Below, piece after piece: positions 36,058-46,088 of a DNA stretch of 64,000 nt. The position numbers and the translations under genes are program-made. The notes below the pieces were generated by a model, which was given only the letters and a program-made list of their open reading frames with translations, was not told where the DNA came from and ran no database searches. Origin of the DNA: an uncultured Flavobacteriales bacterium (lineage in GTDB: Bacteria > Bacteroidota > Bacteroidia > Flavobacteriales_D > Parvicellaceae); assembly GCA_943787725.1 (NCBI GenBank), contig CALSNM010000009.1:62001-126000 (forward strand), given 5' to 3'. Every line of letters begins with the position of its first letter. Position 1 is the first letter of the stretch.

Positions 36058-36780
36058 ATGATAAAGAAACTTTCAATAATCATCCCTGTTTTTAACGAAA
36101 AAGAAACAATTTTTAAATTGTTGGAGGTCGTCCAGAGAGTTGACTTGATCAGCAATATAGAGAAAGAGTTGATAGTAGTTGACGATTGCTCAACAGATGG
36201 GAGTTTAGAAGAGATAAACAGGTATATTTCAGATACACCAGAACATTTAATAACTTTAGTTCAACATCAAAAGAACACTGGGAAAGGAGGGTCCATTCGA
36301 ACAGGTATTCAAAAAGCAACGGGGGATTACACAATTATTCAAGATGCGGACTTGGAATTAAACCCATCGGAATACAATCAATTACTTGAGCCAATTTTAA
36401 ACAATACGGCTGATATTGTTTATGGTTCTCGTTTTATCGCGTCCTCTAAGCACGAAAAAGAATCTGCCGCACATAGATTGGCTAATCACTTTTTAACATG
36501 GCTTGGCAACGTGGTTAACGGAGTAAAACTAACAGACATGCAGACCTGTTACAAGCTTGTGCCTACAAAAGTTTTTAAGGAGTTAAAGCTTAAAGAAAAG
36601 CGATTTGCTTTTGATTCAGAAATTACTGCTAGACTTGCAAAGCATAAAGAATTGAAATGGGCAGAGGTTCCCATAACATATGAACCAAGGACTCAAAAAG
36701 AGGGAAAAAAAATAGGATACATTGATGGGTTCCGTGCTATTTACAGTATTATTAGGTACGGTTGGTTCGCTAAGAAATAA
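36058..36780 (+). CDS. GT2 family glycosyltransferase, DPM1/GtrB-like
   Basis: ATG 36058 begins the 240-residue enzyme (MIKKLSIIIPVFNEKETIFK); ORF extension to 36007 adds unconserved residues. It has the GT-A fold signature IIPVFNEKE, DDCSTDGSLEEI, the metal-binding DxD-like QDADLELNP and GKGGSIRTGIQ. It lacks the C-terminal membrane helices of GtrB but resembles dolichyl-phosphate mannosyltransferase. It would make a polyprenyl-phosphate hexose used by the GT-C-like protein before it. TATCTTTG at 36038-36045 is a possible own -7 element. Substrates are not determined. Confidence 0.88.
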   Translation: MIKKLSIIIPVFNEKETIFKLLEVVQRVDLISNIEKELIVVDDCSTDGSLEEINRYISDTPEHLITLVQHQKNTGKGGSIRTGIQKATGDYTIIQDADLELNPSEYNQLLEPILNNTADIVYGSRFIASSKHEKESAAHRLANHFLTWLGNVVNGVKLTDMQTCYKLVPTKVFKELKLKEKRFAFDSEITARLAKHKELKWAEVPITYEPRTQKEGKKIGYIDGFRAIYSIIRYGWFAKK

Positions 36781-36816
36781 GAACTAATAAGTTGGCTATA
36801 GGTATAAAGAAAAACA

Positions 36817-37506
36817 TTAAAGCAAGTTGAGTCGTTTGGCAAGTTCCTCTTTATAGGCCTTACCTATGCTTATTTGCTTTTGATTAATTAAAATGTAATT
36901 ATCTTCAATAGTTTCAATTTTATCAACCCTTACAATAAAAGACCTGTGAACCCTAACAAAATCATCCGCAGATAATTTGGATGCAATATCTTTCATTGTA
37001 CTTAATATTGTGTATTTACCTTTCGGTGTAAAGATACGCATGTAATTGCCTAAGGCCTCTACCCACAAAACATCCTCCGTGTTAATCTGAACCAGTTTAG
37101 ATTCGGTTTTAATAAAAATAGTTTTGTCTTTGGAGGTTATGTTTGCTCTGCTTTCTTCAAAACGGCGAAGTGCTTTATCTACTGATTTTAAGAAACGGGC
37201 GTGCGAGATAGGCTTTTGGACAAAGTCAGTAACATCATATTCATAAGATTCTACAGCATATTCGGAATGAGAAGTAACAAAAATAACTTGAGGTAGCGGA
37301 CTCAACGTTCTAAGCATTTCCATGCCATCCATTTTTGGCATTTCAATATCTAGAAAAACTAAATCAATGTGCTCATCCTTAATAATATTAAATGCGTCTA
37401 TAGCATCTTCACACGACTTTATTAGCTCTAGGGAGTCAGTTTCATTAATTAAATCTGCCAATACATTTCTAGAAAGTTCGTCATCGTCTACAACAAGACA
37501 CCTCAT
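36817..37506 (-). CDS. LytTR-family response regulator
   Basis: The 229-residue product has a receiver domain (1-115; D7-D9 acidic cluster, Asp53 phospho-acceptor in LVFLDIEMPKMDG, Lys98 in FVQKPISH) and a LytTR DNA-binding domain (about 130-229) with FVRVHRSFIVRVDKIETIE. It overlaps the preceding hybrid kinase by 4 bases, so the two form a coupled two-component pair. The LytTR sequence is close to that of the regulator at 8828-9580, especially in VRVHRSYIVRVDKI-type residues and S-T-M-K-D-I. Confidence 0.93.
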   Translation of the reverse strand: MRCLVVDDDELSRNVLADLINETDSLELIKSCEDAIDAFNIIKDEHIDLVFLDIEMPKMDGMEMLRTLSPLPQVIFVTSHSEYAVESYEYDVTDFVQKPISHARFLKSVDKALRRFEESRANITSKDKTIFIKTESKLVQINTEDVLWVEALGNYMRIFTPKGKYTILSTMKDIASKLSADDFVRVHRSFIVRVDKIETIEDNYILINQKQISIGKAYKEELAKRLNLL

Positions 37507-40223
37507 GCTTTTTCTTTTAATTCGCCTTTAATTTTGTTGAGCTCTTTAATTGATAATTCTAACACAATTTCAACTCTGTTCACAATATCTGCAATTTCCC
37601 CTAAATCACCAACTTCTTTGTTTACTTTCTCCAGAAATTCTAACTCTTTTTCAATTATGGCTATTCCCATATACCCAATATTGCCTTTAATTTTATGTGC
37701 GACTCCTCTCAGCTCCTCCCATTTTCGGGAACCATAAGCATTTTTTAAAGCCTCTAAGTCATTTGGAACATTTTTTAAAAAAATAGAAATGTATTTGTCG
37801 AGTTTTGAATAATTATTGTTAACAAGTTGTAGTAATTCTTCTAAGTGGACATGAGAAGTGTCAAGTACTATATTATTTATCGTTTGATTTCCAAGCCCTA
37901 ATGAGTCATCTCCTTCCCCCCTTTTTTTTTGCTTTTTTATAATTTGATTCAAAATAGTAAGGTTAATTGGCTTGGAAACGCAGTCATTCATTCCTGCTTT
38001 ATTGCATTTTTCTGCAACACCATCTAACACATGTGCCGTCATAGCTATGATCGGGATATTTGACTTACTGCTTTTTAGTTTTCTAATTTGTCGTGTTGCT
38101 TCATACCCATCCATTATGGGCATTTGAATATCCATCAATATAATATCATATTTAGATTGTTTTACCTTTAGAAGAGCCATTTTTCCGTCATCTGCCATCT
38201 CAACCTCTACGTTATTCTTATAACTATTTATTAAATCAAAGAAGATTTCTCGGTTTAATGCATTATCATCCACGACTAAAACCTTTAAGTCTCTTAACGG
38301 ACTCGTTCTATTGTCTGGAGCTCCAGCAATTATTTTTTTGTTTTTACTTTTCTTTAATTCTAGTTCAAATGAAAACTTACTACCCTCTCCAAAAGTGCTT
38401 TCTAAATGAATTTTACTATCCATTAGTTGGATTAAATTTTTAGTAATTGCAAGCCCTAAGCCAGTTCCCCCATATTGCCTTGTTGTATGCGTGTTTTCTT
38501 GCTTAAATGAGTCGAAAATGGAATCTTTCCTACTCCTTCTAATGCCGATTCCTGTGTCTGATATTTCAAATGAAACGGATATTACTTTTTCCGTTTCGTG
38601 GGTCACGTTAATTGCTATACAAACCTCCCCATCTTCGGTAAACTTAATAGCATTGTCTACTAGATTTAATATGATTTGGTTTATTCTATGTGGGTCTCCC
38701 ATTAAAACTTTTGGGATTCTTTTGTCTAACTTGGAAATCAGAGAAACATTTTTTTCACGAAGCTTAAAACTAAGGCTATTTATTAGTTCATCAAGAATGT
38801 CATGAATTGAAAAGTCTACTGTTTCGAGCTCAATTGTTCCAGATTTTATCTTTGATAAATCCAAAACATCATTTACAAGAAATAAAATGTTTTGTGCGCT
38901 TGAGTTTATTGTTCGTAAGTACTTTTGCTGATCCGAGTTTAGGTCTGTTTCGCCCAATAGTCTAGACACTCCAACCACAGCGTTTAATGGAGTTCGGATT
39001 TCATGGCTAGTATATGCAAAAAACTCCTCTTTATCTATTCGTGCGCGGTTAGCGTCTTCGTTTGCAATTTTTAACTGATAATTGATTTTGTTTTTCTGTT
39101 TCAGAGCAAAAAACAGAAATATAGCGAGAACTATTACAACAAAGAAAACGAACAAAATAATATTGGTTACGAAGCTTTTATTTTTTAATTCTTGTGCTTT
39201 AAATTGTTTCTCTTTGTTAAGAAGCAGTATTTCTTGGTTCTTGTTTTCAATGTCTAACTGCGCCTCTAGTTCCGAAATTTCACGAGTATCTTTGATTGCT
39301 AGGTAGTATTTAAGGTATTCATAAGCTAACTTATAATCTTCGTTTTTTTCGTACACATTTGCTAAATTTTCATACCCTTTTTTAATGTAAGCTTTTAGTC
39401 CTGTTTTTTCCGCTAATCCCAGACTGGTTTTCATGTAAAGCAAAGCTAAATCAAACTCATTTTCCGCTTGGTAAACTACTCCTATTTCAAAACAAAGAAT
39501 GGATTGTTTTTCTTTATTGTTAATCCTTTCAAAGTCGCCGAGTGATTTTAAATAGTGCTCTAAGGCCAAATCATTTTGTTTTGCGATTTTGTAGAGGAAC
39601 CCAATACTTCTATTTACTTCAGCCAACTCTTCTATGTTGTTGGTTGAAGAAATGGCATCTAACGCAACTAAATAATATTGGAGCGATAGATTTTCTTTTC
39701 CTTGGACATAACTTAAATCCCCGAATCGAGAATTGCATTTGGATAAACATAGCAAACAATCAATTTCCTTAGCTATTTCAAGCGAAGCTTTATAAAAGCT
39801 TTCAGCTATTTTGAACTCTCCCTTTTCCTGATAAACATGGCCTATAAATAAATTACTTAATGAGACTCCTTCCTGATTTTGTGTTTCCTCATTGTTTCTT
39901 AAGGCACTATAGTGAGCGTCTAGGGCGGCTTGATATTGTGCAAAATTTAGCTCCAATATACCAATTTGATTATAGGCGTTAACTATTCCTGCATTGTATT
40001 GTAAGCTTTTACTGACAGCTAAACTACGACGAGCATTTTCCATAGCCTTTTCTGAATTAGAAGGCTCATATAGTTTAGATAACTTATACAAAACATTAGC
40101 TAATTTTTTAGGATCGGTTTCTGAGTTTACTGCGGCCTCGAATTTGTTTATTTTTTCAAACCGTTGAGTGTGCCCAAGAATTGAGATGAGAAGTATTAGA
40201 ACTATTAATAGTTTTTTTTTCAT
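37503..40223 (-). CDS. Hybrid histidine kinase with periplasmic TPR sensor and HPt
   Basis: The 906-residue protein starts with a signal peptide (MKKKLLIVLILLISILGHTQ), then tetratricopeptide repeats (about 30-330) and one membrane helix (about 353-375). Inside the cell follow HisKA with His408 in FAYTSHEIRTPLN, a HATPase with LVDNAIKFT, DTGIGI and GTGLGLAI, a receiver domain with Asp696 in DIILMDIQMPIMDG, and an HPt domain with His844 in AHKIKGNIGYM. This is a full phosphorelay in one chain, with the LytTR regulator as output. TPR-type periplasmic sensors are frequent in Bacteroidota; ligand unknown. The regulator overlaps by 4 bases. Confidence 0.94.
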   Translation of the reverse strand: MKKKLLIVLILLISILGHTQRFEKINKFEAAVNSETDPKKLANVLYKLSKLYEPSNSEKAMENARRSLAVSKSLQYNAGIVNAYNQIGILELNFAQYQAALDAHYSALRNNEETQNQEGVSLSNLFIGHVYQEKGEFKIAESFYKASLEIAKEIDCLLCLSKCNSRFGDLSYVQGKENLSLQYYLVALDAISSTNNIEELAEVNRSIGFLYKIAKQNDLALEHYLKSLGDFERINNKEKQSILCFEIGVVYQAENEFDLALLYMKTSLGLAEKTGLKAYIKKGYENLANVYEKNEDYKLAYEYLKYYLAIKDTREISELEAQLDIENKNQEILLLNKEKQFKAQELKNKSFVTNIILFVFFVVIVLAIFLFFALKQKNKINYQLKIANEDANRARIDKEEFFAYTSHEIRTPLNAVVGVSRLLGETDLNSDQQKYLRTINSSAQNILFLVNDVLDLSKIKSGTIELETVDFSIHDILDELINSLSFKLREKNVSLISKLDKRIPKVLMGDPHRINQIILNLVDNAIKFTEDGEVCIAINVTHETEKVISVSFEISDTGIGIRRSRKDSIFDSFKQENTHTTRQYGGTGLGLAITKNLIQLMDSKIHLESTFGEGSKFSFELELKKSKNKKIIAGAPDNRTSPLRDLKVLVVDDNALNREIFFDLINSYKNNVEVEMADDGKMALLKVKQSKYDIILMDIQMPIMDGYEATRQIRKLKSSKSNIPIIAMTAHVLDGVAEKCNKAGMNDCVSKPINLTILNQIIKKQKKRGEGDDSLGLGNQTINNIVLDTSHVHLEELLQLVNNNYSKLDKYISIFLKNVPNDLEALKNAYGSRKWEELRGVAHKIKGNIGYMGIAIIEKELEFLEKVNKEVGDLGEIADIVNRVEIVLELSIKELNKIKGELKEKA

Positions 40224-40403
40224 TCACATTTAAAATATCGAAACTTGTACGTGAAAACACCTAAAAAGTTTTCTCTTTTACAAGCTTTTTGTTTTTGTTG
40301 AATCCGCAGAAATGAATTAGCGTTGTTGAAAAACATTATTGAAGAAAAAGTAGGAGAGATTAACAATTTGGTTAATCCAAAACCTTTTATTAATTGGCTA
40401 GAC

Positions 40404-41768
40404 CTATACGGTTTGACTAAACAACCGAGTCTCTGGTCTGTTCCGAATCATTTTAGCATCAAAACACATACAAATATTTCTTACAAACAATCTTCCTTTT
40501 TCAGGAACAGTTAATTTGTTGTCTTTAACTACAACAAGCCCATCTTCTTTCATTTCATCAAGTAGTTTTAAGCCCTCTAAAAAAGCGGGTGTTTGTTGAT
40601 CGACGTTTTTCCACGAAGTTTCAAAATGACACATTATATTGAGTATATGTTTACGGATAATTAAATCTTCTTCCGAAAGCAAATGCCCTCTTAATAAAGG
40701 AATTTCCCCTTGATTAACAACGAATTGATACTCCTCTACTGTTTTTACATTTTGCGCAAAACTGTACCAGCTATCACTGATCGCCGACATTCCTAAACCA
40801 ACCATTAGAGCAGTTTTCCCAGAAGTATACCCCATAAAATTGCGATGAAGGGTTTTCTCCTTCATTGCTTTGTACATAGAATCGGTTTTAAGCGCAAAAT
40901 GATCCATTCCGACTTCCACGTATCCGATTTTGTCAAATAATTGTTTACCCACTTCGTACAAATCCCTTTTTACTTCGTCTTTTGGTAAGTCATTTTCATC
41001 ATAACCCCTCTGTCCCACTCCTTTTATCCATGGAACGTGTGCGTAACTGTAAAATGCGATTCTGTCGGGTTTTAGCTCTTTGGTTTTATTTATAGTATCT
41101 ATAATGTTTTGTAAATTTTGCTTTGGCAAACCAAAGACCAAATCATGACTTATTGAGGTGTATCCAATTTTACGCGCCAATTTTGTAACTCTTTCCACAT
41201 TTTCAAATGGCTGAATCCGATTGATTGTTTTCTGAACGATTGGGTCATAATCCTGAACTCCGAAGCTACAACGCCTAAAACCCAAATCATACAATGCAGT
41301 TAATTGCTCTTCGGTAGTATTGTTAGGGTGACCTTCAAAACTGAATTCGTGATTTTCTATTAAGTCAGAAGTTTCGAGAATGCCAGTAATCAACTTTTTA
41401 AGATTTTCGGCACTGAAAAAAGTTGGTGTTCCGCCTCCTAAGTGAATTTCTTTGATTTTTGGTTTTTCTGAGAAATGCTTTAAATATAATTGCCATTCTT
41501 TCAATACGGTTTCAATGTATGGTTCTTCAACATCATGACGTTTTGTAATTCTCTTGTGGCAGCCGCAGAAAGTGCAAAGGTTTTCGCAAAAAGGGAGGTG
41601 AATGTAAAGACTAATTCCTTCTGTCTCGTTGCTTTCATCAAAGGCTTTTTGGAAAGTGTTTTTCCAGTCAGATTTTTTAATGCCCTCTTTGTTCCAAAAA
41701 GGTACCGTTGGATATGATGTGTACCTCGGACCGGGGACGTTGTATTTTCTAATTAAATCGATATCCAT
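40404..41768 (-). CDS. hemN: Oxygen-independent coproporphyrinogen III dehydrogenase
   Basis: ATG 41768 gives MDIDLIRKYNVPGPRYTSYP, the usual HemN start; an ATG 51 bases upstream adds only unconserved residues. The 454-residue radical-SAM enzyme has YIHLPFCENLCTFCGCHK (CxxxCxxC cluster site) near 55-72 and GGGTPTFF near 113. It oxidises coproporphyrinogen III to protoporphyrinogen IX in haem synthesis under low oxygen. Length and C-terminal HemN domain (about 355-440) are normal. Confidence 0.95.
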   Translation of the reverse strand: MDIDLIRKYNVPGPRYTSYPTVPFWNKEGIKKSDWKNTFQKAFDESNETEGISLYIHLPFCENLCTFCGCHKRITKRHDVEEPYIETVLKEWQLYLKHFSEKPKIKEIHLGGGTPTFFSAENLKKLITGILETSDLIENHEFSFEGHPNNTTEEQLTALYDLGFRRCSFGVQDYDPIVQKTINRIQPFENVERVTKLARKIGYTSISHDLVFGLPKQNLQNIIDTINKTKELKPDRIAFYSYAHVPWIKGVGQRGYDENDLPKDEVKRDLYEVGKQLFDKIGYVEVGMDHFALKTDSMYKAMKEKTLHRNFMGYTSGKTALMVGLGMSAISDSWYSFAQNVKTVEEYQFVVNQGEIPLLRGHLLSEEDLIIRKHILNIMCHFETSWKNVDQQTPAFLEGLKLLDEMKEDGLVVVKDNKLTVPEKGRLFVRNICMCFDAKMIRNRPETRLFSQTV

Positions 41769-41870
41769 ATTGTTTTTTATTGTTCTACCGTTGTTTAACA
41801 CTTTTAAGAAAGCGTCCAAAAACCTATGCTAATAGTGTTATGGCTTCTCCCTAGCAGAATTTAATCTGTT

Positions 41871-42308
41871 TTATTCGTTGTCACTGGAAAACCATTCAGC
41901 ATAACTATTTGCCGTCTCTCTTAAAAATGCAGAATGGAGTATAATATTTCCTTGCAAACATTTTTGAACCATTCCTACAATCTCAATCAACATGTTTTCA
42001 CAAGTAGGCTGATAATTTACATACCGAATGCGCTCATTGTCTTTTTCAAGGCCTCTAAACCGCGAGTCATTGCGCAATAATAAACGATGATCAAAATTTT
42101 CGTAAACATGTTCGCGAACAATGGATTTTATTTCTCCAAAGTCGACAACCATTCCACAGTCAGACAACAACACGTCTTTGCTGGGCTCACCAATTAGTGT
42201 AATCTTTAAATGATATGAATGACCATGAATATCTTTACACTTTCCCTCATAGCCATCTAGTGCATGCGCTGCTTCAAAATCAAATTCTTTGGTTATTCTA
42301 ATATTCAT
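41871..42308 (-). CDS. queD: 6-carboxy-5,6,7,8-tetrahydropterin synthase
   Basis: The 145-residue T-fold protein has FEAAHALDGYEGKCKDIHGH, which contains the zinc-binding His residues and the catalytic Cys spacing of the family, HSYHLKITL, and the DHRLLL segment near 70 plus the closing ENMLIEI. It converts dihydroneopterin triphosphate to carboxytetrahydropterin in queuosine synthesis. A CAAATGTA at 42327-42334 gives the -7 element TACATTTG before the start, without a good -33. Rest of the queuosine path is not in the window. Confidence 0.93.
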   Translation of the reverse strand: MNIRITKEFDFEAAHALDGYEGKCKDIHGHSYHLKITLIGEPSKDVLLSDCGMVVDFGEIKSIVREHVYENFDHRLLLRNDSRFRGLEKDNERIRYVNYQPTCENMLIEIVGMVQKCLQGNIILHSAFLRETANSYAEWFSSDNE

Positions 42309-42704
42309 TTATTTCTTGGGTTTCTGCAAATGTAGCAAAAACCTAAGCTACGAAAACATGATTTATGTCTTGTTTCTGTCAGATTAAAGGGGTTTCTTTT
42401 TCCGCGAACGCCGGATTAGGCCTCTTATGAATACGGCCCAGAGTTAATATGAAAATGTATTCTTATTGTTGAGTAATTGGAAAGATCGGAGAAAAAGTTC
42501 TTTGTGCGTTCAATTCGAAAAACCCTAATTGCAATGCTCAGGAGTTTAAATCCGAATAATAAGTTTTGTAATGGTATATCTTCCTGAGAGTTGCATCTCA
42601 ATTGCTCCAAACAAGAAAAATCAGCCTCTTTTTAGCAACAAAACAAAAGAATTCTCGTATTTCTTGAACTAATTTCTAGATTAAGGTTATATCTTGTAAG
42701 CGCA
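42309..42704. other. Spacer without a supported gene
   Basis: This 396-base spacer between two divergent genes holds the possible queD -7 element (42327) and a slightly more GC-rich patch around 42385-42440. I found no convincing gene, RNA or terminator. The AT-rich last 100 bases probably carry the promoter of the DUF4175 gene. Confidence 0.45.
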
Positions 42705-45700
42705 ATGCATGGAATCGATGTTCTGATAGAAAAACTTGACGAATTTATTCGTAAGTACTATAAAAATAGGCTTTTAAAAGGTCTTATTTATAGTTCTGCA
42801 TTGTTGTGCTCTTTCTTTTTATTTGCAATTCTTCTCGAGTATTTTGGAGAATTTGATGTAATCGGCAGGTCACTCTTATTTTACGGTTATTTGGGTTTGG
42901 CTTTATTTATTTTAGTTTTCTATGTGTCTATCCCTCTTTTTAATTTAGCTAAATTAGGCAAAGTGATTTCCTACGAACAAGCGGCAAAAATTGTCGGAAA
43001 TCATTTTGGAGGCATAAAAGATAAGATTGTGAATACGCTTCAACTCAGCGAAAGTAAAGAGAATATCTCGTCGAGGCACCTCACTTTGGTGTCAGCAAGC
43101 ATAGATCAAAGGGTAAGTCAGCTTACAGCGGTCTCTTTTAAGTCTGCGATAGATTTCTCAGAGAACAAAAAGCACTTAAAATTTCTATTTTTCCCAATAG
43201 TTGTTTTGCTTATCATTTCTTTCGCGGATAGCAGCATTATCATGAATAGTACAGATAATATATTGCATCACAACACTATTATTGCCGCTAACGCTCCGTT
43301 TCGTTTTGAGGTTCAAAACGAAAGTCTTGAAGTAATTCAACAAGAAAACTTTCTTCTATCGGTTAAAGTTCGAGGAAACCATTTCCCTAACTCAGTTTAT
43401 GTTAATGTGGATGGAAGAAGGTATAAGCTAAAAAAAACAAGTAATATATCATTTGAACATACATTTAGAAACGTAAACCAGGACCACGACTTTTATTTAT
43501 CCGCAGACGATATTTCATCTGACAAATACTTACTTCGTGTACTACCGAAACCTTCATTAATGGGGTTTCGAATTAAATTAGATTATCCGGAATATACAGA
43601 CTTAAAAGACGAGGAACTAACTAATGTAGGTGACTTATCTTTACCTGAAGGCACAATAGCGGAATGGGTTTTTATGACAAAAAACACGAATCAGATTAAT
43701 CTTCATTTTCCTGATTCATTGGTTGAACTAAGTCCTTTTGGGCAGAATTCATTTAGCCATACTCAGCAGTTTTTCAAGAGTGGCAGCTATTCAATTTCTA
43801 CTCAGAATGATCACATTACCAATAATGATTCTATAGCATATTTTTTAAACGCAATTAAAGACGCCTCGCCCTCTATAAATGTAGAGGAGAAATTGGACTC
43901 AGGAAACACCCTTCTTCATTACTTTAACGGAGAAATTGTGGACGATTATGGTTTTACGAAACTTGTGTTTAAATATAGAAGGGTGAGTGATGGAAAAGCA
44001 AGGATGTTCGAGTCTATTCGAGTTCCTATTTCTAAAAACTATAAAAAAGACCAGTTTTTCCATTATTTAGATATGTCAGAACTTAATTTAAGTCCAGGTG
44101 AATCCATAGAGCACTACTTTGTTGTTTGGGACAACGATGGATTAAATGGACCAAAGTCTTCGCGTTCTCAAACAAGAGTTTACAGAGCCCCTACAATAAA
44201 TGAGCTTGCAAATAAAGCGGATAAATCAAATGAAGAACTCAAGGAGAAACTTTCAGAAAATTTAAAGGACGCACAAAAACTGCAAGAGGAATTGAAAGCA
44301 ATTCAAAAGAGTCTTCTAGAAAAACCTAAGCCTGATTGGCAAGACAAAAATAGGCTAGAAGATTTCTTAAAGAAACAGCGCAATCTGGAGAATAAAATTA
44401 ACCAAATGAAACAAGATAACAGTAAAAAAAACTTTGAACAGAATGAATATGAAAAACTAAGCGAAGATATTTTAGAAAAGCAACAACAATTGAATGAACT
44501 GTTTGAACAATTAATGACAGATGAAATGAAGCAAATGTATAAGGAGCTTCAAAAAATGTTAGAGGAGTTAAATAAGAACCAGTTGTTAAATAAAATGGAT
44601 GAAATTGAATTATCTCAAGAGCAAATGGAAAAGGAACTGGATAGGTCTTTAGAGCAGTTCAAGCAAATGGAGTTTGACAGTAAATTAGAAAAAATCACAG
44701 ATCGACTGGATGAGTTGGCCGAAAAGCAAAAGGATTTATCTAAGGAAACTAAAAACAAAGAGAAATCTAATTTTCAATTGAATAAGGAACAAGAAAAATT
44801 GAATGAAGAGTTTAAAAACATCCAGGAGGAAATGAAAGAGCTGGAGGAGTTGAATGAAGATCTTGAAAAGAAAAAGAACATGCTTGACACAAAAGAGGAA
44901 GAGAAAAACATTTCTGAGGAACTGGATGAAAGTAAAAAAAACATAGAAGATAAAAAGAACAAAAAAGCTTCGGAGAAACAAGATCAAGCCGCGGAGGACA
45001 TGGGGGAACTTTCGCAAATGTTGAAGAACATGAAATCTAAAGATAAAGAACAAAAGGATTCCGAAAGCATGGAGTCCTTGCGCCAGTTACTTGAGAATTT
45101 AATCCAGTTTTCTTTTGAACAAGAGGAAGTGATGGATGAGCTGAAAGGTTTGAGCCCGAAAGATCCACAATATGTTAAGTTAGGACAAAGGCAGCGTAAA
45201 TTAGAAGATGATGCGCAACTATTGGAGGATTCTCTATTTGCTTTGAGTAAGAGAATTATGCAACTAGGTCCGCACATAAATAAGGAGGTTGCCGCTATGA
45301 ATAGGAATATTAAAAATGCTGTTAAGCATATTGCTGACAGACAAACCTCCAAGGCTTCTGTCGAGCAGCAGTATGTGATGACTGCGGTCAATAACTTAGC
45401 ACTTTTATTTGATGAGGCAATTAAACAAATGCAAGAGCAGCAAAAAGGCCCCCCAGGGGAAGGTGAATGCAATAAACCAGGTGGAAAAGGAAAAGGAAAG
45501 CCGTCCGCTAAAAGCATGAAGGAAATGCAAGATGCCTTAAAAAAACAACTTGACAAGATGAAGAAATCCATGGAGAAGGGCGATAACTCTGGGGGCAAGA
45601 AAGAGGGTGAAAAAGGTGATGGAGGTAAAAAACCTGGTGGTCAAGGTGGTGTTGGAGGTATGTCTAGCAAAGAGATTGCGCAAATGGCTGCTGCCCAAAG

Positions 45701-46088
45701 TGCTTTGAGAAAACAAATGGAACAAATGGGTCAGGAGCTGAACAAGGACGGATCTGGGAATGGAAATGGCTTAAAAAAAATAGCTAAAGACATGGAAAAA
45801 CTAGAAGAAGATATTGTCAATAAAAGAATTTCGAAAGAGACAATAACGCGTCACAAAGATATTATGACTCGCCTTTTGAAGCACGAGAAAGCCCAAAAAG
45901 AACGAGAGTTTGATGAGAAAAGAGAAGCTAATGAAGCAAAAAAGCAACTTTTTAGTAACCCAAATGAATATCTTGAGTATAAGGAGGAAAAAGAGAAGGA
46001 AATTGAAATGCTAAAAACGATCCCTCCTTCACTAAAACCGTATTACAAAAACAAAGTGAACGAGTATTTTAATCAAATTGATGAATGA
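42705..46088 (+). CDS. DUF4175-type giant membrane/coiled-coil protein
   Basis: The 1127-residue protein has two N-terminal membrane helices (about 24-47 and 59-80) and a third near 163-183, then an extracytoplasmic beta-rich region (about 200-490) and a huge Lys/Glu/Gln-rich coiled coil (about 505-800), a helical region with a Gly/Lys/Pro-rich low-complexity part (about 905-990) and a charged C-terminus. It follows the usual Bacteroidota neighbourhood of such proteins: DUF4175 - RsbW-like ATPase - ybeY - mnmG. Function is unknown. Highly repetitive E/K/Q composition makes several long reverse-strand frames appear; these are shadows. It overlaps the next gene by about 8 bases. Confidence 0.82.
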   Translation: MHGIDVLIEKLDEFIRKYYKNRLLKGLIYSSALLCSFFLFAILLEYFGEFDVIGRSLLFYGYLGLALFILVFYVSIPLFNLAKLGKVISYEQAAKIVGNHFGGIKDKIVNTLQLSESKENISSRHLTLVSASIDQRVSQLTAVSFKSAIDFSENKKHLKFLFFPIVVLLIISFADSSIIMNSTDNILHHNTIIAANAPFRFEVQNESLEVIQQENFLLSVKVRGNHFPNSVYVNVDGRRYKLKKTSNISFEHTFRNVNQDHDFYLSADDISSDKYLLRVLPKPSLMGFRIKLDYPEYTDLKDEELTNVGDLSLPEGTIAEWVFMTKNTNQINLHFPDSLVELSPFGQNSFSHTQQFFKSGSYSISTQNDHITNNDSIAYFLNAIKDASPSINVEEKLDSGNTLLHYFNGEIVDDYGFTKLVFKYRRVSDGKARMFESIRVPISKNYKKDQFFHYLDMSELNLSPGESIEHYFVVWDNDGLNGPKSSRSQTRVYRAPTINELANKADKSNEELKEKLSENLKDAQKLQEELKAIQKSLLEKPKPDWQDKNRLEDFLKKQRNLENKINQMKQDNSKKNFEQNEYEKLSEDILEKQQQLNELFEQLMTDEMKQMYKELQKMLEELNKNQLLNKMDEIELSQEQMEKELDRSLEQFKQMEFDSKLEKITDRLDELAEKQKDLSKETKNKEKSNFQLNKEQEKLNEEFKNIQEEMKELEELNEDLEKKKNMLDTKEEEKNISEELDESKKNIEDKKNKKASEKQDQAAEDMGELSQMLKNMKSKDKEQKDSESMESLRQLLENLIQFSFEQEEVMDELKGLSPKDPQYVKLGQRQRKLEDDAQLLEDSLFALSKRIMQLGPHINKEVAAMNRNIKNAVKHIADRQTSKASVEQQYVMTAVNNLALLFDEAIKQMQEQQKGPPGEGECNKPGGKGKGKPSAKSMKEMQDALKKQLDKMKKSMEKGDNSGGKKEGEKGDGGKKPGGQGGVGGMSSKEIAQMAAAQSALRKQMEQMGQELNKDGSGNGNGLKKIAKDMEKLEEDIVNKRISKETITRHKDIMTRLLKHEKAQKEREFDEKREANEAKKQLFSNPNEYLEYKEEKEKEIEMLKTIPPSLKPYYKNKVNEYFNQIDE

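Noticed and set aside
40323-40514. A 63-codon plus-strand frame at the hemN end
   Set aside because: Half of it is antisense to the conserved HemN C-terminus and it has no homology I recognise.
42425-42610. A 61-codon minus-strand frame in the 42.3-42.7 kb spacer
   Set aside because: No signal, motif or promoter; composition looks random.
44736-45598. Long minus-strand frames rich in Phe and Ser inside the DUF4175 gene
   Set aside because: They are reverse shadows of the coiled coil (E/K/Q codons) and lack a membrane protein's normal composition or start.
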